From an uncultured Eubacteriales bacterium (lineage in GTDB: Bacteria > Bacillota > Clostridia > Oscillospirales > CAG-272): DNA of 64,000 nucleotides. Below the pieces are notes generated by a model that saw only the letters and a list, made by a program, of their open reading frames with translations, did no database searches and was not told the DNA's origin. The position numbers and the translations under genes were made by a program. The stretch is taken from positions 148,751 through 212,750 of the forward strand of contig CAKRTQ010000002.1 in NCBI GenBank assembly GCA_934402395.1. The letters run 5' to 3'. Shown here piece after piece: positions 42,748 to 52,182 of this stretch; positions within the stretch are counted from its first letter, which is position 1; each line of letters begins with the position of its first letter.

Positions 42748-44515
42748 TTCTTTTTTCTTCCTCGATAGCGGCTCTGCGGCTGTTTATTTCACGGAAGATC
42801 GCAGGGTCGAATTTGAACTTGCGGTCGTAGGTCATAAGTCCGTTTTTCTCCTGCTCTACATCGTAAAGCTGAGTGTAGCAGAAGCCGAGAATATACTCGT
42901 TGTCAAGCAGCGCATCGGTAAGTCCGCGATAACGCGCAATGAATTCTTCCTCGGTCGCCGGTCCCTTTCCGTAGCCCCAACCGGCTTTGCCCTCGGGCAT
43001 CCAGCCTATGCCGCCGTATTCACTGACGAAAACAGGCAGCTTGCCGTCATATTTCTGTCTTCCGCGGCGCGCCGCATTTCGCTGGATCTGATCGTTTATT
43101 ATTCCCTCCGGGATCTTATCGTAATACGTGCGGAAAAGCTCCGGATTCTGCTCGTAATCATGAACGTCGAAAATATCTGTTTCAACATGGTAGTTTCCGC
43201 TCGTATCTATCACGGGACGCGTCGGGTCAAGCGCCTTTGTAACGCGGTAGACGGTGGTAAGCACGCTGTTATCCTGCGCCCTGCCGGCAAAATCCCATGT
43301 TTCGTTGAAAGGACACCAGCCTATTATCGAAGGGTGGCTGTAATCGCGCTCCACCGCCTCTACCCATTCGGGAAGGAAATACTGAATATTGCCCGCCGTG
43401 CTTACGTCAAGTCCCCAGTTGGCGTGTTCGCCCCAGCAAAGGTAGCCGAGTTTGTCAGCCCAGTACAAAAAGCGCGGTTCAAATACTTTTTCGTGCAGTC
43501 TTGCGCCGTTGAAGCCAAGCTCCATCGATCTCAGAATGTCATTTTTCAGATCGTCATCGGTAGGAGCGGTATATACTCCATCCGGGTAGAAGCCCTGGTC
43601 AAGCACCCATCTGCCGAACACGGTCCGCCCGTTCAGCCGGAATGCGCGTCCGTCAAGAGCCACGCTTCGCATTCCGAAATAACTTGCAACACGATCGAGC
43701 GTGTCTTTGCCGCGCCGCACCTCGATCTCAACATCGTAAAGATTGCCCTGTCCGACATCCCAAAGCCGAAGTTCGGTAAGCGGCACCGAAAGATTCACGG
43801 CGCGGGACGATATCCTCCCATCCACGCATCCCAAGCCGACCTCTTCGCCGTCAAGAAGCACACGCAGCCAAAGCCACGTACCGCAGAAATCGCCTTCAAG
43901 CGTAACACCGAGCTCAACCGACGGCGACAGCCGATCGGGAGTGGGAGTGATTCTGATATTCTTCACATAGCAGCTGCCGACCGCCTCAAGCCAGACGGTC
44001 TGCCATATACCTGTCGTTCGCGTGTAAAAGCAGCCGTACGAATCATACCTCGAGCTTTGTTTTCCGGCGGGCTGCTTATGCGCCCTTACATCATCGTAAG
44101 CACAAAGCGCGATAACATCGCCGCTTCCGCTCAGTTTGTCGGTTATATCAACGGAAAAGGGTGTATATCCGCCGCGGTGCTCGCATACGCGCACTCCGTT
44201 TACAAAAACTATCGCGTGATAATCGACCGCGCCGAAATTAAGGATGATCCTCTTTTCCTTCCATCCGGCGGGAATGTCAACCGTCCGCTTGTACCAGACG
44301 CACGCCATGAAATCGCGGTTTTCCACACCGGAAAGCTTGCTTTCGGGGCAAAAAGGAACAATTATTTTTCCGCTGAGCTCACAGCCGTTTTCATAGAGCC
44401 TGCGCTCCATGCCGCTTTTGGCATTGTCGATTTCAAACTGCCATTCTCCGTTAAGGCAGAGCCAGTCTGTGCGCGCAAGCTGGGGGCGCGGATATTCGTT
44501 TCTCGGAACCATCAT
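42737..44515 (-). CDS. glycoside hydrolase family 2 enzyme (beta-galactosidase or beta-glucuronidase-like)
   Basis: A 592-residue cytosolic enzyme: N-terminal jelly-roll (NGEWQFEIDNAKSG, VWYKRTVDIP), an Ig-like domain and a TIM barrel. GWCPFNETWD holds the acid/base glutamate near residue 385 and VFVSEYGGIGW the nucleophile near 490. Start 44515 has AAAGGAG 9 bases upstream. No signal peptide is present. It lacks the NxK motif that marks glucuronidases at the position I could check, so beta-galactosidase-type activity seems more likely, with low certainty. Confidence 0.85.
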   Translation of the reverse strand: MMVPRNEYPRPQLARTDWLCLNGEWQFEIDNAKSGMERRLYENGCELSGKIIVPFCPESKLSGVENRDFMACVWYKRTVDIPAGWKEKRIILNFGAVDYHAIVFVNGVRVCEHRGGYTPFSVDITDKLSGSGDVIALCAYDDVRAHKQPAGKQSSRYDSYGCFYTRTTGIWQTVWLEAVGSCYVKNIRITPTPDRLSPSVELGVTLEGDFCGTWLWLRVLLDGEEVGLGCVDGRISSRAVNLSVPLTELRLWDVGQGNLYDVEIEVRRGKDTLDRVASYFGMRSVALDGRAFRLNGRTVFGRWVLDQGFYPDGVYTAPTDDDLKNDILRSMELGFNGARLHEKVFEPRFLYWADKLGYLCWGEHANWGLDVSTAGNIQYFLPEWVEAVERDYSHPSIIGWCPFNETWDFAGRAQDNSVLTTVYRVTKALDPTRPVIDTSGNYHVETDIFDVHDYEQNPELFRTYYDKIPEGIINDQIQRNAARRGRQKYDGKLPVFVSEYGGIGWMPEGKAGWGYGKGPATEEEFIARYRGLTDALLDNEYILGFCYTQLYDVEQEKNGLMTYDRKFKFDPAIFREINSRRAAIEEEKRNEK

Positions 44516-44587
44516 TTTCGGTTTCTCCTTTTCATTTTTCAATTTTCTGTGTGCTGTTCTTTGCCGCCGCGGCACGGCGGCACGGAA

Positions 44588-44959
44588 TTATTGTTTTATA
44601 TCAACGGACACGGGACAGTGATCCGAAGCTATCAGCGCATAACGGTCCGTGACCGTGTGAAAGAGCGTGACCCGCACGTCTTCCATTACAAAGGCATGGT
44701 GTACGCCGCTGTCGTTTTTTAACTCGGCTTCATCCCGCGCGAAGCGCAGAATGCCGCCTTACGTCAGCCTCTTTACGAAGCCGCTTAATTATCTGCGATT
44801 GAGATCTCCGCCGCATACGATGTCGGGTGCCGCTCCGAATTTTTCGGAAAGGTAAAAGCGCAGTTCGTTGGCAGTGTTGGCTTCAAAGACATCGGGATCA
44901 CCGGGCAGGACTATTCTGAATCTGCAAAGGTCTGTTTCTCCGCACTTTATCACACTCAT
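44588..44959 (-). pseudogene. decayed endonuclease/exonuclease/phosphatase-like gene
   Basis: A frame of 124 codons from an ATG at 44959, with GGAGG before it and a good promoter, but with two in-frame stops, the first TAA after codon 56. The first 42 codons (MSVIKCGETD, IVLPGDP) resemble the start of DUF4838-type proteins; GGDLN after that and the terminal SDHCPVSVDIK resemble the EEP nuclease/phosphatase family. A chimera of two genes, or one eroded gene, would both explain this. Confidence 0.55.
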
Positions 44960-45007
44960 CGTTTCCTCCTCGGGCAGCCTTTTGCGGGGGATCCTGTCTT
45001 CATTTTA

Positions 45008-45036
45008 ATTATACAGTATGACGCCGCGTTTTTCAA
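45008..45036 (-). promoter_or_regulatory. promoter of the pseudogene
   Basis: On the minus strand TTGAAA (45031-45036), 17 bases, TATAAT (45008-45013). The region 44515-45176 otherwise holds only the pseudogene and the divergent yccF promoter. Confidence 0.6.
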
Positions 45037-45109
45037 TAGCAAATTAAAAAAAACAAAGCTCTATCACGCAACAGAGTAACCCGACGCGCACAAAATGTGC
45101 TTTTATATC

Positions 45110-45138
45110 TTGATATGTCACTTTGTTTTTGCTATAAT
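45110..45138 (+). promoter_or_regulatory. promoter of yccF
   Basis: TTGATA (45110-45115), 17 bases, TATAAT (45133-45138), 38 bases before the yccF start. Confidence 0.7.
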
Positions 45139-45176
45139 GTAGGTAATTCCATTATTGAAAAAACAGAAGGCAAAAC

Positions 45177-45536
45177 ATGAAAACTCTCGGTAACATACTC
45201 TGGTTTTTATTCGGCGGACTTATCGGCGGAATCTCCTACACCATGATCGGGTGCTTGTGGTGTCTGACCATAATCGGCATACCCGTAGGCATTCAGTGCT
45301 TCAAGCTGGCCGGACTTGTATTTTTTCCGTTCGGCAGGAACGTAAACTACGGCGGCGGCGGTTTTTCGTTTATTGTAAACATAATATGGATCGCCCTTTT
45401 CGGGTGGGAACTTGCGCTCGGGTATCTTGCGCTCGGACTCGTATGGTGCATAACGATCATGGGGATCCCGTTCGGCAAGCAATGCTTCAAGCTCGCCCGG
45501 CTTTCGCTGATGCCGTTCGGCACATCGGTAAGCTGA
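45177..45536 (+). CDS. yccF: YccF-domain membrane protein
   Basis: A 119-residue membrane protein made of two repeats of the YccF (DUF307) unit: each has a TIIGIPVGIQCFKLAGL- or TIMGIPFGKQCFKLARL-type loop followed by a PFG motif. The family's role is unknown. It is first in a transcript that seems to continue into the GH127 gene 96 bases downstream. Confidence 0.88.
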   Translation: MKTLGNILWFLFGGLIGGISYTMIGCLWCLTIIGIPVGIQCFKLAGLVFFPFGRNVNYGGGGFSFIVNIIWIALFGWELALGYLALGLVWCITIMGIPFGKQCFKLARLSLMPFGTSVS

Positions 45537-45632
45537 CGGCCATCCGAAAATATTCCGCCAATAACAAAAAAACAAAAACGGCTGTCGCTGATGCTGACAA
45601 TGACGGCACCGATGACAGACAAAGGAGAAAAA

Positions 45633-47495
45633 ATGAAAAGAAACTGCTTTGTGCAATTTGAAAACGTTGACCTTGCCCCAGGCTTCTGGCACGACAGATA
45701 TGAACTTAACCGTCTTACATCGCTCGAATCGGTAAAAGAACGGTTTGAGGAGACCGGGCGCTTTGACGCACTGAGATTCAATTTTCTGAAGAACGGACGC
45801 CGCCCGCACATTTTTTACGATTCCGACGTTGCGAAATGGATGGAAGCGGTGGCTTACCTTTATGTCAAGGACCGCAATTCCATGCGCGACAACATCGCGC
45901 TTTGCGAGGAGCTTATCGACTGCATGGAACGCGCGCAGCGTGCGGACGGTTACCTTAACTCCGCCCATCAGCAGATCTCGCCGGAAACTGTTTTTCAAAA
46001 GCGCAACGATCACGAGCTCTACTGCGCCGGACATCTCATCGAAGCCGCAATAGCTTACCACCGGGCAACCGGCAGAGCGCGTTTTCTCCGCATAATGGAA
46101 CGCTGTTGCGACTGCATAGAGCGCGCTTTCATAACCGAAAAAACAGCGGCGTTCACTACGCCGGGACATGAAGAAATAGAGCTTGCTCTTATCAGACTCT
46201 ACCGTCACACGGGTAAGGAAAAATATCTTGACATGGCTCGTTTTTTCCTTGAGAACCGTTCAAAGGCAGAAAGCGATAAATATTTTCAGGGCGGTAACCC
46301 AAAATATTTCCAGGACGATACCGACATATATAACTTAAAGGAAGCCAACGGTCACTGCGTCCGTGCGCTTTACTATTACTGCGGTATTGCCGATCTCGCC
46401 GCCGAAACCGGCGACAGCCGGCTCGTCGCAAACCTCAGAGCTGTTTTTGAAGACATGATCAGCCGCAAAATGTACATCACCGGCGGTGTCGGGTCAACAT
46501 ACCGCACCGAAAGCTTCACAGCTCCGTACGACCTTCCGAATTTCACGGCATACTCCGAAAGCTGCGCTGCCATAGCAATGGTGTTTTTCGCGGCACGTAT
46601 GCGCGAGCTGGACAAAAACGCCCGCTACGGCAATATCATTGAGCGCGTGCTTTACAACGCCGCCCTCTCATCCACATCCCTTGACGGAAAAGCATTCTTC
46701 TATGTAAATCCGCTTGAGATCGCGCTCGAGGACTACGGACGCGAAACTGCCGTATGCCCCGCAGACCGCGAAAAGCTGCCGATTACCGAACGCCTTGAGG
46801 TGTTCGGGTGTTCCTGCTGCCCGCCGAACATCAACCGCTTCTTTGCCGAGTTCGGCAGCTATATATGTCTCGCAGAGGACGGACACCTGACCGTTGAGCA
46901 GTATATTCCCGCTGCGATACACAGCTGCCTCGGTACGCTTGACATCTCGGGCAACTACGCTGTCGATGGGAAAGTCACGCTGTCGTCGGGCGATTATGCA
47001 TCGGACACGTTGGCTGTGCGCCTTCCCGAATGGTGCAAAGAGTACGCATTCACGCTTGACGGCGCACCGACAGTGCCGGTAATAAAGGATGGCTACGCGT
47101 ATTTTTCCGTTGGCAGTCGGTTCGTGCTTGAGGCAGACTTCACCGTGACTCCCGTATTTGTGGCATCTGACCCGCTCGTGAGAGCCAATGCGGGAAGAGT
47201 CGCGCTTATGCGCGGTCCCGTGGTCTACTGCATCGAAGGTGTTGACAACGGAAAGAGACTCAACGGTGTGTCGGTCGATCCGTCGTCGGCAGCCTCCGCC
47301 CGCGTCGGAACCACCGACTTCTGCGGACTGCCCGATATCACGCTGACGGCATACCGCGACAGGTCGGAAAACGCAGAGCTTTACTTCCCTGCCGGTGAGA
47401 TCGAAAAGATGCCATTCACTGCGCGGTTCATTCCGTACTTTGCCTTTGCCAATCGCGGCGAAAGCGACATGCAGGTTTGGGTACGTCGGACATGA
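45633..47495 (+). CDS. glycoside hydrolase family 127, beta-L-arabinofuranosidase-like
   Basis: A 620-residue cytosolic enzyme with an (alpha/alpha)6 barrel and C-terminal beta domains. Family marks are NRRLTSLESVKERF-type N-terminus, HELYCAGHLIEAAIA, GGVGSTYRTESF and FGCSCCPPNINRF, where the cysteine cluster provides the zinc ligands and the catalytic cysteine. AAGGAG lies 5 bases before the ATG at 45633. The protein releases beta-L-arabinofuranosides from plant glycans in known members. An SDR gene overlaps its end by 4 bases. Confidence 0.9.
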   Translation: MKRNCFVQFENVDLAPGFWHDRYELNRLTSLESVKERFEETGRFDALRFNFLKNGRRPHIFYDSDVAKWMEAVAYLYVKDRNSMRDNIALCEELIDCMERAQRADGYLNSAHQQISPETVFQKRNDHELYCAGHLIEAAIAYHRATGRARFLRIMERCCDCIERAFITEKTAAFTTPGHEEIELALIRLYRHTGKEKYLDMARFFLENRSKAESDKYFQGGNPKYFQDDTDIYNLKEANGHCVRALYYYCGIADLAAETGDSRLVANLRAVFEDMISRKMYITGGVGSTYRTESFTAPYDLPNFTAYSESCAAIAMVFFAARMRELDKNARYGNIIERVLYNAALSSTSLDGKAFFYVNPLEIALEDYGRETAVCPADREKLPITERLEVFGCSCCPPNINRFFAEFGSYICLAEDGHLTVEQYIPAAIHSCLGTLDISGNYAVDGKVTLSSGDYASDTLAVRLPEWCKEYAFTLDGAPTVPVIKDGYAYFSVGSRFVLEADFTVTPVFVASDPLVRANAGRVALMRGPVVYCIEGVDNGKRLNGVSVDPSSAASARVGTTDFCGLPDITLTAYRDRSENAELYFPAGEIEKMPFTARFIPYFAFANRGESDMQVWVRRT

Positions 47496-48295
47496 GCGGA
47501 ATGAAGTATATTCTCATAACCGGCGCTTACGGCGGCATGGGGCGTGCAGCCGTTGATATGCTCGCCGCGCGCGGGTGCGGCGTTTTCGCGCTTGACAGAC
47601 GCGCCGCAGAGGACGACCGCCAAAATGTGATACCCATAAACGCCGATGTTACAGACACAGAAAGCATCCGCCGGGCAGTCGAAAAAGTGCGCGGGGTCAC
47701 CGACAGCCTTTTTGCCGTGATCCACTTTGCCGGTATATATATGCTCGATTCACTTGTTGAAATGAGCGAGGCGGATTTTGACCGCATCTGCCGCGTCAAT
47801 GTGTACGGAGTTTTCAATATAAACAAGGCTTTTATGCCTTTTCTCGGCAGCGGAAGCCGGATCATTATCACAACAAGCGAGTTGGCGCCGCTTGACCCGC
47901 TCCCATTTACCGGAATTTATGCCGTTACCAAGGGCGCGCTTGACAAATACGCCTATTCGCTGCGTATGGAATTACAGCTGCTGGGTATCGATGTTTCGGT
48001 AATACGGGCAGGCGCGGTAAAGACCGATATGCTCGGAGCCTCAACTGCGGCGCTGGACCGTTTCTGCGAGCGCACCTCGCTTTACAAATACAATTCGAAA
48101 CGCTTTCACCGCATAGTCGACAGCGTTGAAGCCAAATGCATTCCACCGCAAAAGCTTGCAGCCAAGGCGGTATCCGTGCTTGAACGGAAACATCCGAAAT
48201 TTGCATACAGCATCAACCGCAACTCTCTGCTTCTCATGCTTAACGCCTTGCCTCATTGCCTGCAGTTCCGGATAATACGTCTTGTACTGAAATAA
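47492..48295 (+). CDS. short-chain dehydrogenase/reductase
   Basis: A 267-residue NAD(P)-dependent oxidoreductase. It has the TGAYGGMG cofactor motif near residue 10, HFAGIYM, the catalytic serine in TTSEL and YAVTK (Tyr, Lys) near 152. The ATG overlaps the GH127 stop (ATGA), so the two are coupled and the enzyme may act on the released sugar, an inference. The C-terminal 60 residues are longer than in minimal SDRs. Confidence 0.85.
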   Translation: MSGMKYILITGAYGGMGRAAVDMLAARGCGVFALDRRAAEDDRQNVIPINADVTDTESIRRAVEKVRGVTDSLFAVIHFAGIYMLDSLVEMSEADFDRICRVNVYGVFNINKAFMPFLGSGSRIIITTSELAPLDPLPFTGIYAVTKGALDKYAYSLRMELQLLGIDVSVIRAGAVKTDMLGASTAALDRFCERTSLYKYNSKRFHRIVDSVEAKCIPPQKLAAKAVSVLERKHPKFAYSINRNSLLLMLNALPHCLQFRIIRLVLK

Positions 48296-48368
48296 AAAAT
48301 ACAGCAAAAGGCATGCCGGCATTTGATGCCCCCGCAGTGCCGCAAAAACAACAAAAAGGAAATCTGAA

Positions 48369-49148
48369 ATGACGGAAATAATTGCGCGGCGTGAGTTTTC
48401 ACCGCTTTACATAGGACTTGACATTGCGTTTCTTCTGGTATTTGCACTGCTGTTGCTTTGGAAGAAAAAGTACATGACCCTGCTTGTCGGAGCGCTTGCC
48501 GGAATACTTTACATGATCGTTGATTTCGGTATATTCCATCTTGTATGCCACTCGCGCAGCATATCAGACGGTTACAGTCTTTTCTGGGTACTGCTCTGGA
48601 TGTCGATGAGCTACGGCTTTACGAACTTTGCATGGATATGGCTCTGGATGTCAAAGGACCGACATCTTTTTGAGTGGTCATTTCTGATCCTTCTTTGGTG
48701 GTTCGTCTGCCCTCTGCTTACCGGGACATTCGCCCCGGACGGCGTGCCGGATATAATTATTCAGCGCACCACCGGCGAATACCACGGCTACATGGCGGCA
48801 ATCCTCATTGTAGGATATCTCGGGCTTATAATATGGAATCTGAAGCAGACCGACCGCACTCTGCGCGTGAATATTCCGTGGCTGCTCGCCATCGGGATAC
48901 TCGTACAGTTCGGCTGGGAAGCCGGACTGCTTATCGGCGATATCCGTTCGGCGGGATTTGCAACACTTGCGGAAAAGCTGCGCACGCTCACTGTCAATTC
49001 CCTGCTTGAGACCAACCTCGGAATGCCGTATATTTACCTGATATTTACCGCATATACGGCAAAATTCACCGAAGATATGAAACGCCGCGCAGATAAACTT
49101 TCGCTCACCGCACGTATACGCGAAAACAATGCGGAAAAGATCAGATGA
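48369..49148 (+). CDS. polytopic membrane protein of unknown function
   Basis: A 259-residue protein with seven hydrophobic segments rich in tryptophan (LFWVLLWMSMSYGFTNFAWIWLWMS and LLWWFVCPLLTG). Conserved acidic and histidine residues sit in or near helices (DFGIFH), but no family is recognised. The ATG has AAAGGA 8 bases upstream. It ends 3 bases before a strong terminator, as the last gene after GH127 and SDR. Confidence 0.7.
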   Translation: MTEIIARREFSPLYIGLDIAFLLVFALLLLWKKKYMTLLVGALAGILYMIVDFGIFHLVCHSRSISDGYSLFWVLLWMSMSYGFTNFAWIWLWMSKDRHLFEWSFLILLWWFVCPLLTGTFAPDGVPDIIIQRTTGEYHGYMAAILIVGYLGLIIWNLKQTDRTLRVNIPWLLAIGILVQFGWEAGLLIGDIRSAGFATLAEKLRTLTVNSLLETNLGMPYIYLIFTAYTAKFTEDMKRRADKLSLTARIRENNAEKIR

Positions 49149-49150
49149 AA

Positions 49151-49197
49151 AATCGTGGTGTTAAAAAACTCCAAACGAGTTTTTTAACACCACGATT
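49151..49197. terminator. terminator between the membrane protein and GH36 genes
   Basis: A perfect 21-base-pair stem (49151-49171 and 49177-49197) with the A-tract/ACTC core and arms different from the other copies. It serves the plus-strand gene and the convergent GH36 gene. Confidence 0.85.
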
Positions 49198-49230
49198 AGT
49201 TTTTAACAGACTATTTTTCGGTGTATTGCC

Positions 49231-51405
49231 TCAGTCTACCGCAGTGAAGGTAAGGAGGATCGAAGCAAAGTCGAATTTGAAGCGCGGCAGTGTGATCCCG
49301 ACATTGCGGAGCACCGCTCCGGGAAGAGTCAGACCGAGCTCTTCAACACGGTAGGTGATGTCATCGGCAAGTCCCGGCACCTTGAAGCGCGGGGCTACGG
49401 TAAGCGGGTTGAGTGCCTGGAAGTAGACAGTCACGGCGCGGCGTTTGTCTTTGGAAACGACCGTCTGGATCATCTCGTTGCAATCGCCGTCAAATGTTGT
49501 CTTTCCGCGATAGAGATCACCGGTCTGCATAAGTTCTTCGATCGAACGGTATTTTTCAATATCGGCGGGAATGCGCTCAAGCTCGGCGGCGGGGACCTTG
49601 TTTACATCGAACTCATAGCCGTATGCGCCGAAGTATGCGATGTTTCTTCTCGTATCGGCGTTGATGATGCGTCCGTTGCGGATGTTGGGTGAAAGCGAAA
49701 CATGGTTAGATGACGCGGAGATCGGGTAGATAAGTTCGGTACCGTACTGGATGCGCACACGGTCGTATGCGTCGGTGTTATCCGAAGTCCAGATCTGCGG
49801 GAAGAACGTAAGAACAGCAGCATCGAAACGTCCGCCGCCGCCGCAGCAACCCTCAAAGAATATCTCGGGGAAGGACTCGGTAAGGTAGCGCGCAAGCTCG
49901 TAAACGCCGAGCACATAGCGGTGCTGGACCTCGCCCTGACGGTCTGCGGGAAGCGCGTGCGACCAGTTTTCGCAAAGCGAACGGTTCATATCCCACTTGA
50001 TGTAGTCCGCGCCGCTTTTTGCGATAACGTCATGCATGACCTTTTTGATGTATTCGACCACATCGGGACGTGCAAAATCAAGAACGAGCTGATTGCGCGC
50101 CTCAAGCGGCGTGCCGTCGGGTGCAGTAATCGCCCAGTCGGGATGCGCACGGTAAAGATCGGAATCCGGGTTTACCATTTCGGGCTCTATCCAGAGACCG
50201 AATTTCATTCCTCTTTGGTGGCAGCGTTCGGCAATTGCTCCGAGCCCGCCCGGCAGCTTTGTTTCGTTTACAAACCAGTCACCGAGTCCCGCGCGGTCGC
50301 TGTTACGCGCTCCGAACCAGCCGTCATCAAGCACGAATGTGTCGATACCGAGTCCCTCTATGCGGTCGATGGTATCAAACAGGCGGTCGCGGTCGAATGT
50401 AAAGTGCATTCCCTCCCAGCTGTTGAGTACCACGGGACGGCGTGCGTTGACCCAACGCGGGTTAATAATGTATTTGCGCATGAAGTCATGATAGCGGCGT
50501 GTCATTCCTCCCATTCCCTCGCGGCTGTAGCAAAGTACCGCCTCGGGAGTTTCAAAGCTCTCGCCCGGCTCAAGCTTCCAGTTGAAGCTTTCGGGATTTA
50601 TACCCATCGAAAGGCGGGCGCGGAAGGATTCATCCACTTCAACACTGTCGTAGTGCGAACCGCTGTATGTAAGGCTGGCGGCAAAAATCTCGCCGTTCTC
50701 CTCATTGGCTCCGGGGCGGCGCAGGATGACCAGCGGCGCATGGTGGTGGCTGGATGTGCCGCGTATGTTGCCGACCGATACTCTGCCCTGTATCAGATTG
50801 CTGACCTGCGGGTAACGCTCACCGTTGTGACGTCCCTGGAAAGTGACCATTTCATAGTCGCAATCATAAAAATCAAGCGTTACGGAAAGTGCGCGCTCAA
50901 GGTGGATATTGCCCGATGTGGCGTTCACGATCTCGGCGCGGCGTGTTATGATATCCTCATCGGCATAAACGGTGTAGAAAAGGTGAACGAGCAGTCCGGA
51001 TATTCCGTCCTTAAGGGTTATCTTAAGCGTTTCGCCGCCGCGCGCCGTGGGGATTTCCGAGCGGATCGCCGGCTTTTCGGACAGTATCTCATATGAATCG
51101 TACCTGAGGTCAAACACGCGGTTTCCGCGTTCGTCCACGGGAGAAAGAGCGGGCTCGCGGAAATCGCCGCGGTAAGGCGTGGCATATTCCTGCATAACGG
51201 CACAGTTTTTCACCTTTGCGCCGGGGATGTTCGTGTTACAGGATGATGCAACATCGGGTTTATAATAGGAAAGATCCTGCATAGGCAGAAGCTCGCCGTA
51301 ATAGGCGTGATAAAGGTATCCCTCGGGCGTGATCCTCATAATGTATGAGAAACGTTTGCCAGAGAGAAAGAATGATTTGCACTTTTCGCAATACTTGATG
51401 CTCAT
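49231..51405 (-). CDS. alpha-galactosidase, glycoside hydrolase family 36
   Basis: A 724-residue cytosolic enzyme that removes terminal alpha-galactose from melibiose, raffinose-type sugars or galactomannan. It has an N-terminal beta-sandwich, a TIM barrel with LDDGWFG, YIKWDMNRS (nucleophile Asp near 480) and TSDNTDAYDRV (acid/base), and a small C-terminal beta domain. A strong promoter lies upstream, divergent from an XRE regulator that could control it. The product, galactose, would need the galE/galM/kinase operon or another kinase. Confidence 0.94.
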   Translation of the reverse strand: MSIKYCEKCKSFFLSGKRFSYIMRITPEGYLYHAYYGELLPMQDLSYYKPDVASSCNTNIPGAKVKNCAVMQEYATPYRGDFREPALSPVDERGNRVFDLRYDSYEILSEKPAIRSEIPTARGGETLKITLKDGISGLLVHLFYTVYADEDIITRRAEIVNATSGNIHLERALSVTLDFYDCDYEMVTFQGRHNGERYPQVSNLIQGRVSVGNIRGTSSHHHAPLVILRRPGANEENGEIFAASLTYSGSHYDSVEVDESFRARLSMGINPESFNWKLEPGESFETPEAVLCYSREGMGGMTRRYHDFMRKYIINPRWVNARRPVVLNSWEGMHFTFDRDRLFDTIDRIEGLGIDTFVLDDGWFGARNSDRAGLGDWFVNETKLPGGLGAIAERCHQRGMKFGLWIEPEMVNPDSDLYRAHPDWAITAPDGTPLEARNQLVLDFARPDVVEYIKKVMHDVIAKSGADYIKWDMNRSLCENWSHALPADRQGEVQHRYVLGVYELARYLTESFPEIFFEGCCGGGGRFDAAVLTFFPQIWTSDNTDAYDRVRIQYGTELIYPISASSNHVSLSPNIRNGRIINADTRRNIAYFGAYGYEFDVNKVPAAELERIPADIEKYRSIEELMQTGDLYRGKTTFDGDCNEMIQTVVSKDKRRAVTVYFQALNPLTVAPRFKVPGLADDITYRVEELGLTLPGAVLRNVGITLPRFKFDFASILLTFTAVD

Positions 51406-51458
51406 GTAAGGCTCCTTTGTTTTCCGGATATCCGGCTGTAATTTTTACTACGGTGAAT

Positions 51459-51487
51459 ATTATACCATTATCCGGACCGTTTTTCAA
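51459..51487 (-). promoter_or_regulatory. promoter of the alpha-galactosidase gene
   Basis: On the minus strand TTGAAA (51482-51487), 17 bases, TATAAT (51459-51464). Confidence 0.7.
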
Positions 51488-51601
51488 GAGAAAATCGCCC
51501 CCGCCCGGCAAAAATGTGCGGAATTTTGTTATTGAATTATCATTTTCCCTTTTATATCGCCTTATATCTTGTAATTACATAAAAAAGCAACAGCGGGTTG
51601 C

Positions 51602-51630
51602 TTGCTTTTTCGGCTCGGGAGTGATATAAT
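51602..51630 (+). promoter_or_regulatory. promoter of the XRE/zinc-ribbon gene
   Basis: TTGCTT (51602-51607), 17 bases, TATAAT (51625-51630), 33 bases before the ATG at 51664. Confidence 0.6.
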
Positions 51631-51663
51631 TCCGTCAAAGACTGAAATATGAGGTTTATCGAA

Positions 51664-52116
51664 ATGGAGACAAAAGACATAATACTTGAACTGCGTACAA
51701 AAGCGGGACTGTCACAGGATGAGCTCGCCGAAAAGCTGTTCGTTACAAGGCAGGCAGTATCACGGTGGGAAAACGGAGATACGGTGCCGAACACCGAAAC
51801 ATTGAAGCTTCTTTCGGGCTTTTTTGATGTTTCCATCAATACCCTGCTCGGCTCCCCGCGCCGGCTGATATGCCAGTGCTGCGGAATGCCGCTGGATGAT
51901 ACGACGCTATCGCGCGAACCCGACGGCAGCTTCAACGAGGACTATTGCAAGTGGTGCTACAACGACGGCAGATTCGTATACACCGATCTCGGGCAGCTCA
52001 CGGATTTTCTTGTGGAACACATGTCGAATGAAAATTTCCCGCCCGAACAGGCAAGAGCATATTTTGAAGCTCAGCTTCCGAAGCTCCGCCACTGGCGGAA
52101 AGCGGACGGCAGATAA
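51664..52116 (+). CDS. XRE-type regulator with a C-terminal zinc-ribbon domain
   Basis: A 150-residue protein. The N-terminal helix-turn-helix has LRTKAGLSQDELAEKLFVTRQAVSRWENG; the C-terminal part has CQCCGMPL and CKWCYNDG, a four-cysteine zinc ribbon of the type attached to DNA-binding domains in Clostridia. GAGG lies 9 bases before the ATG at 51664. It is divergent from the alpha-galactosidase gene, but control of that gene is only suggested by position. Confidence 0.85.
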   Translation: METKDIILELRTKAGLSQDELAEKLFVTRQAVSRWENGDTVPNTETLKLLSGFFDVSINTLLGSPRRLICQCCGMPLDDTTLSREPDGSFNEDYCKWCYNDGRFVYTDLGQLTDFLVEHMSNENFPPEQARAYFEAQLPKLRHWRKADGR

Positions 52117-52139
52117 AATACTTTCTGCCGCCGCACCGA

Positions 52140-52181
52140 GCGATTCCGGCTGCCGTGCAAATGCACGGCAGCCGGAATCGC
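52140..52181. terminator. shared bidirectional terminator
   Basis: A perfect 20-base-pair stem (52140-52159 and 52162-52181) with a 2-base loop, 23 bases past the XRE stop and 1 base before the stop of the convergent SGNH gene. Confidence 0.85.
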
Positions 52182-52182
52182 T

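Noticed and set aside
42578..44722. A plus-strand open frame of over 700 codons
   Set aside because: It is antisense to the GH2 and DUF3267 genes, has no recognisable domain or ribosome binding site, and has biased, repetitive composition typical of a shadow frame.
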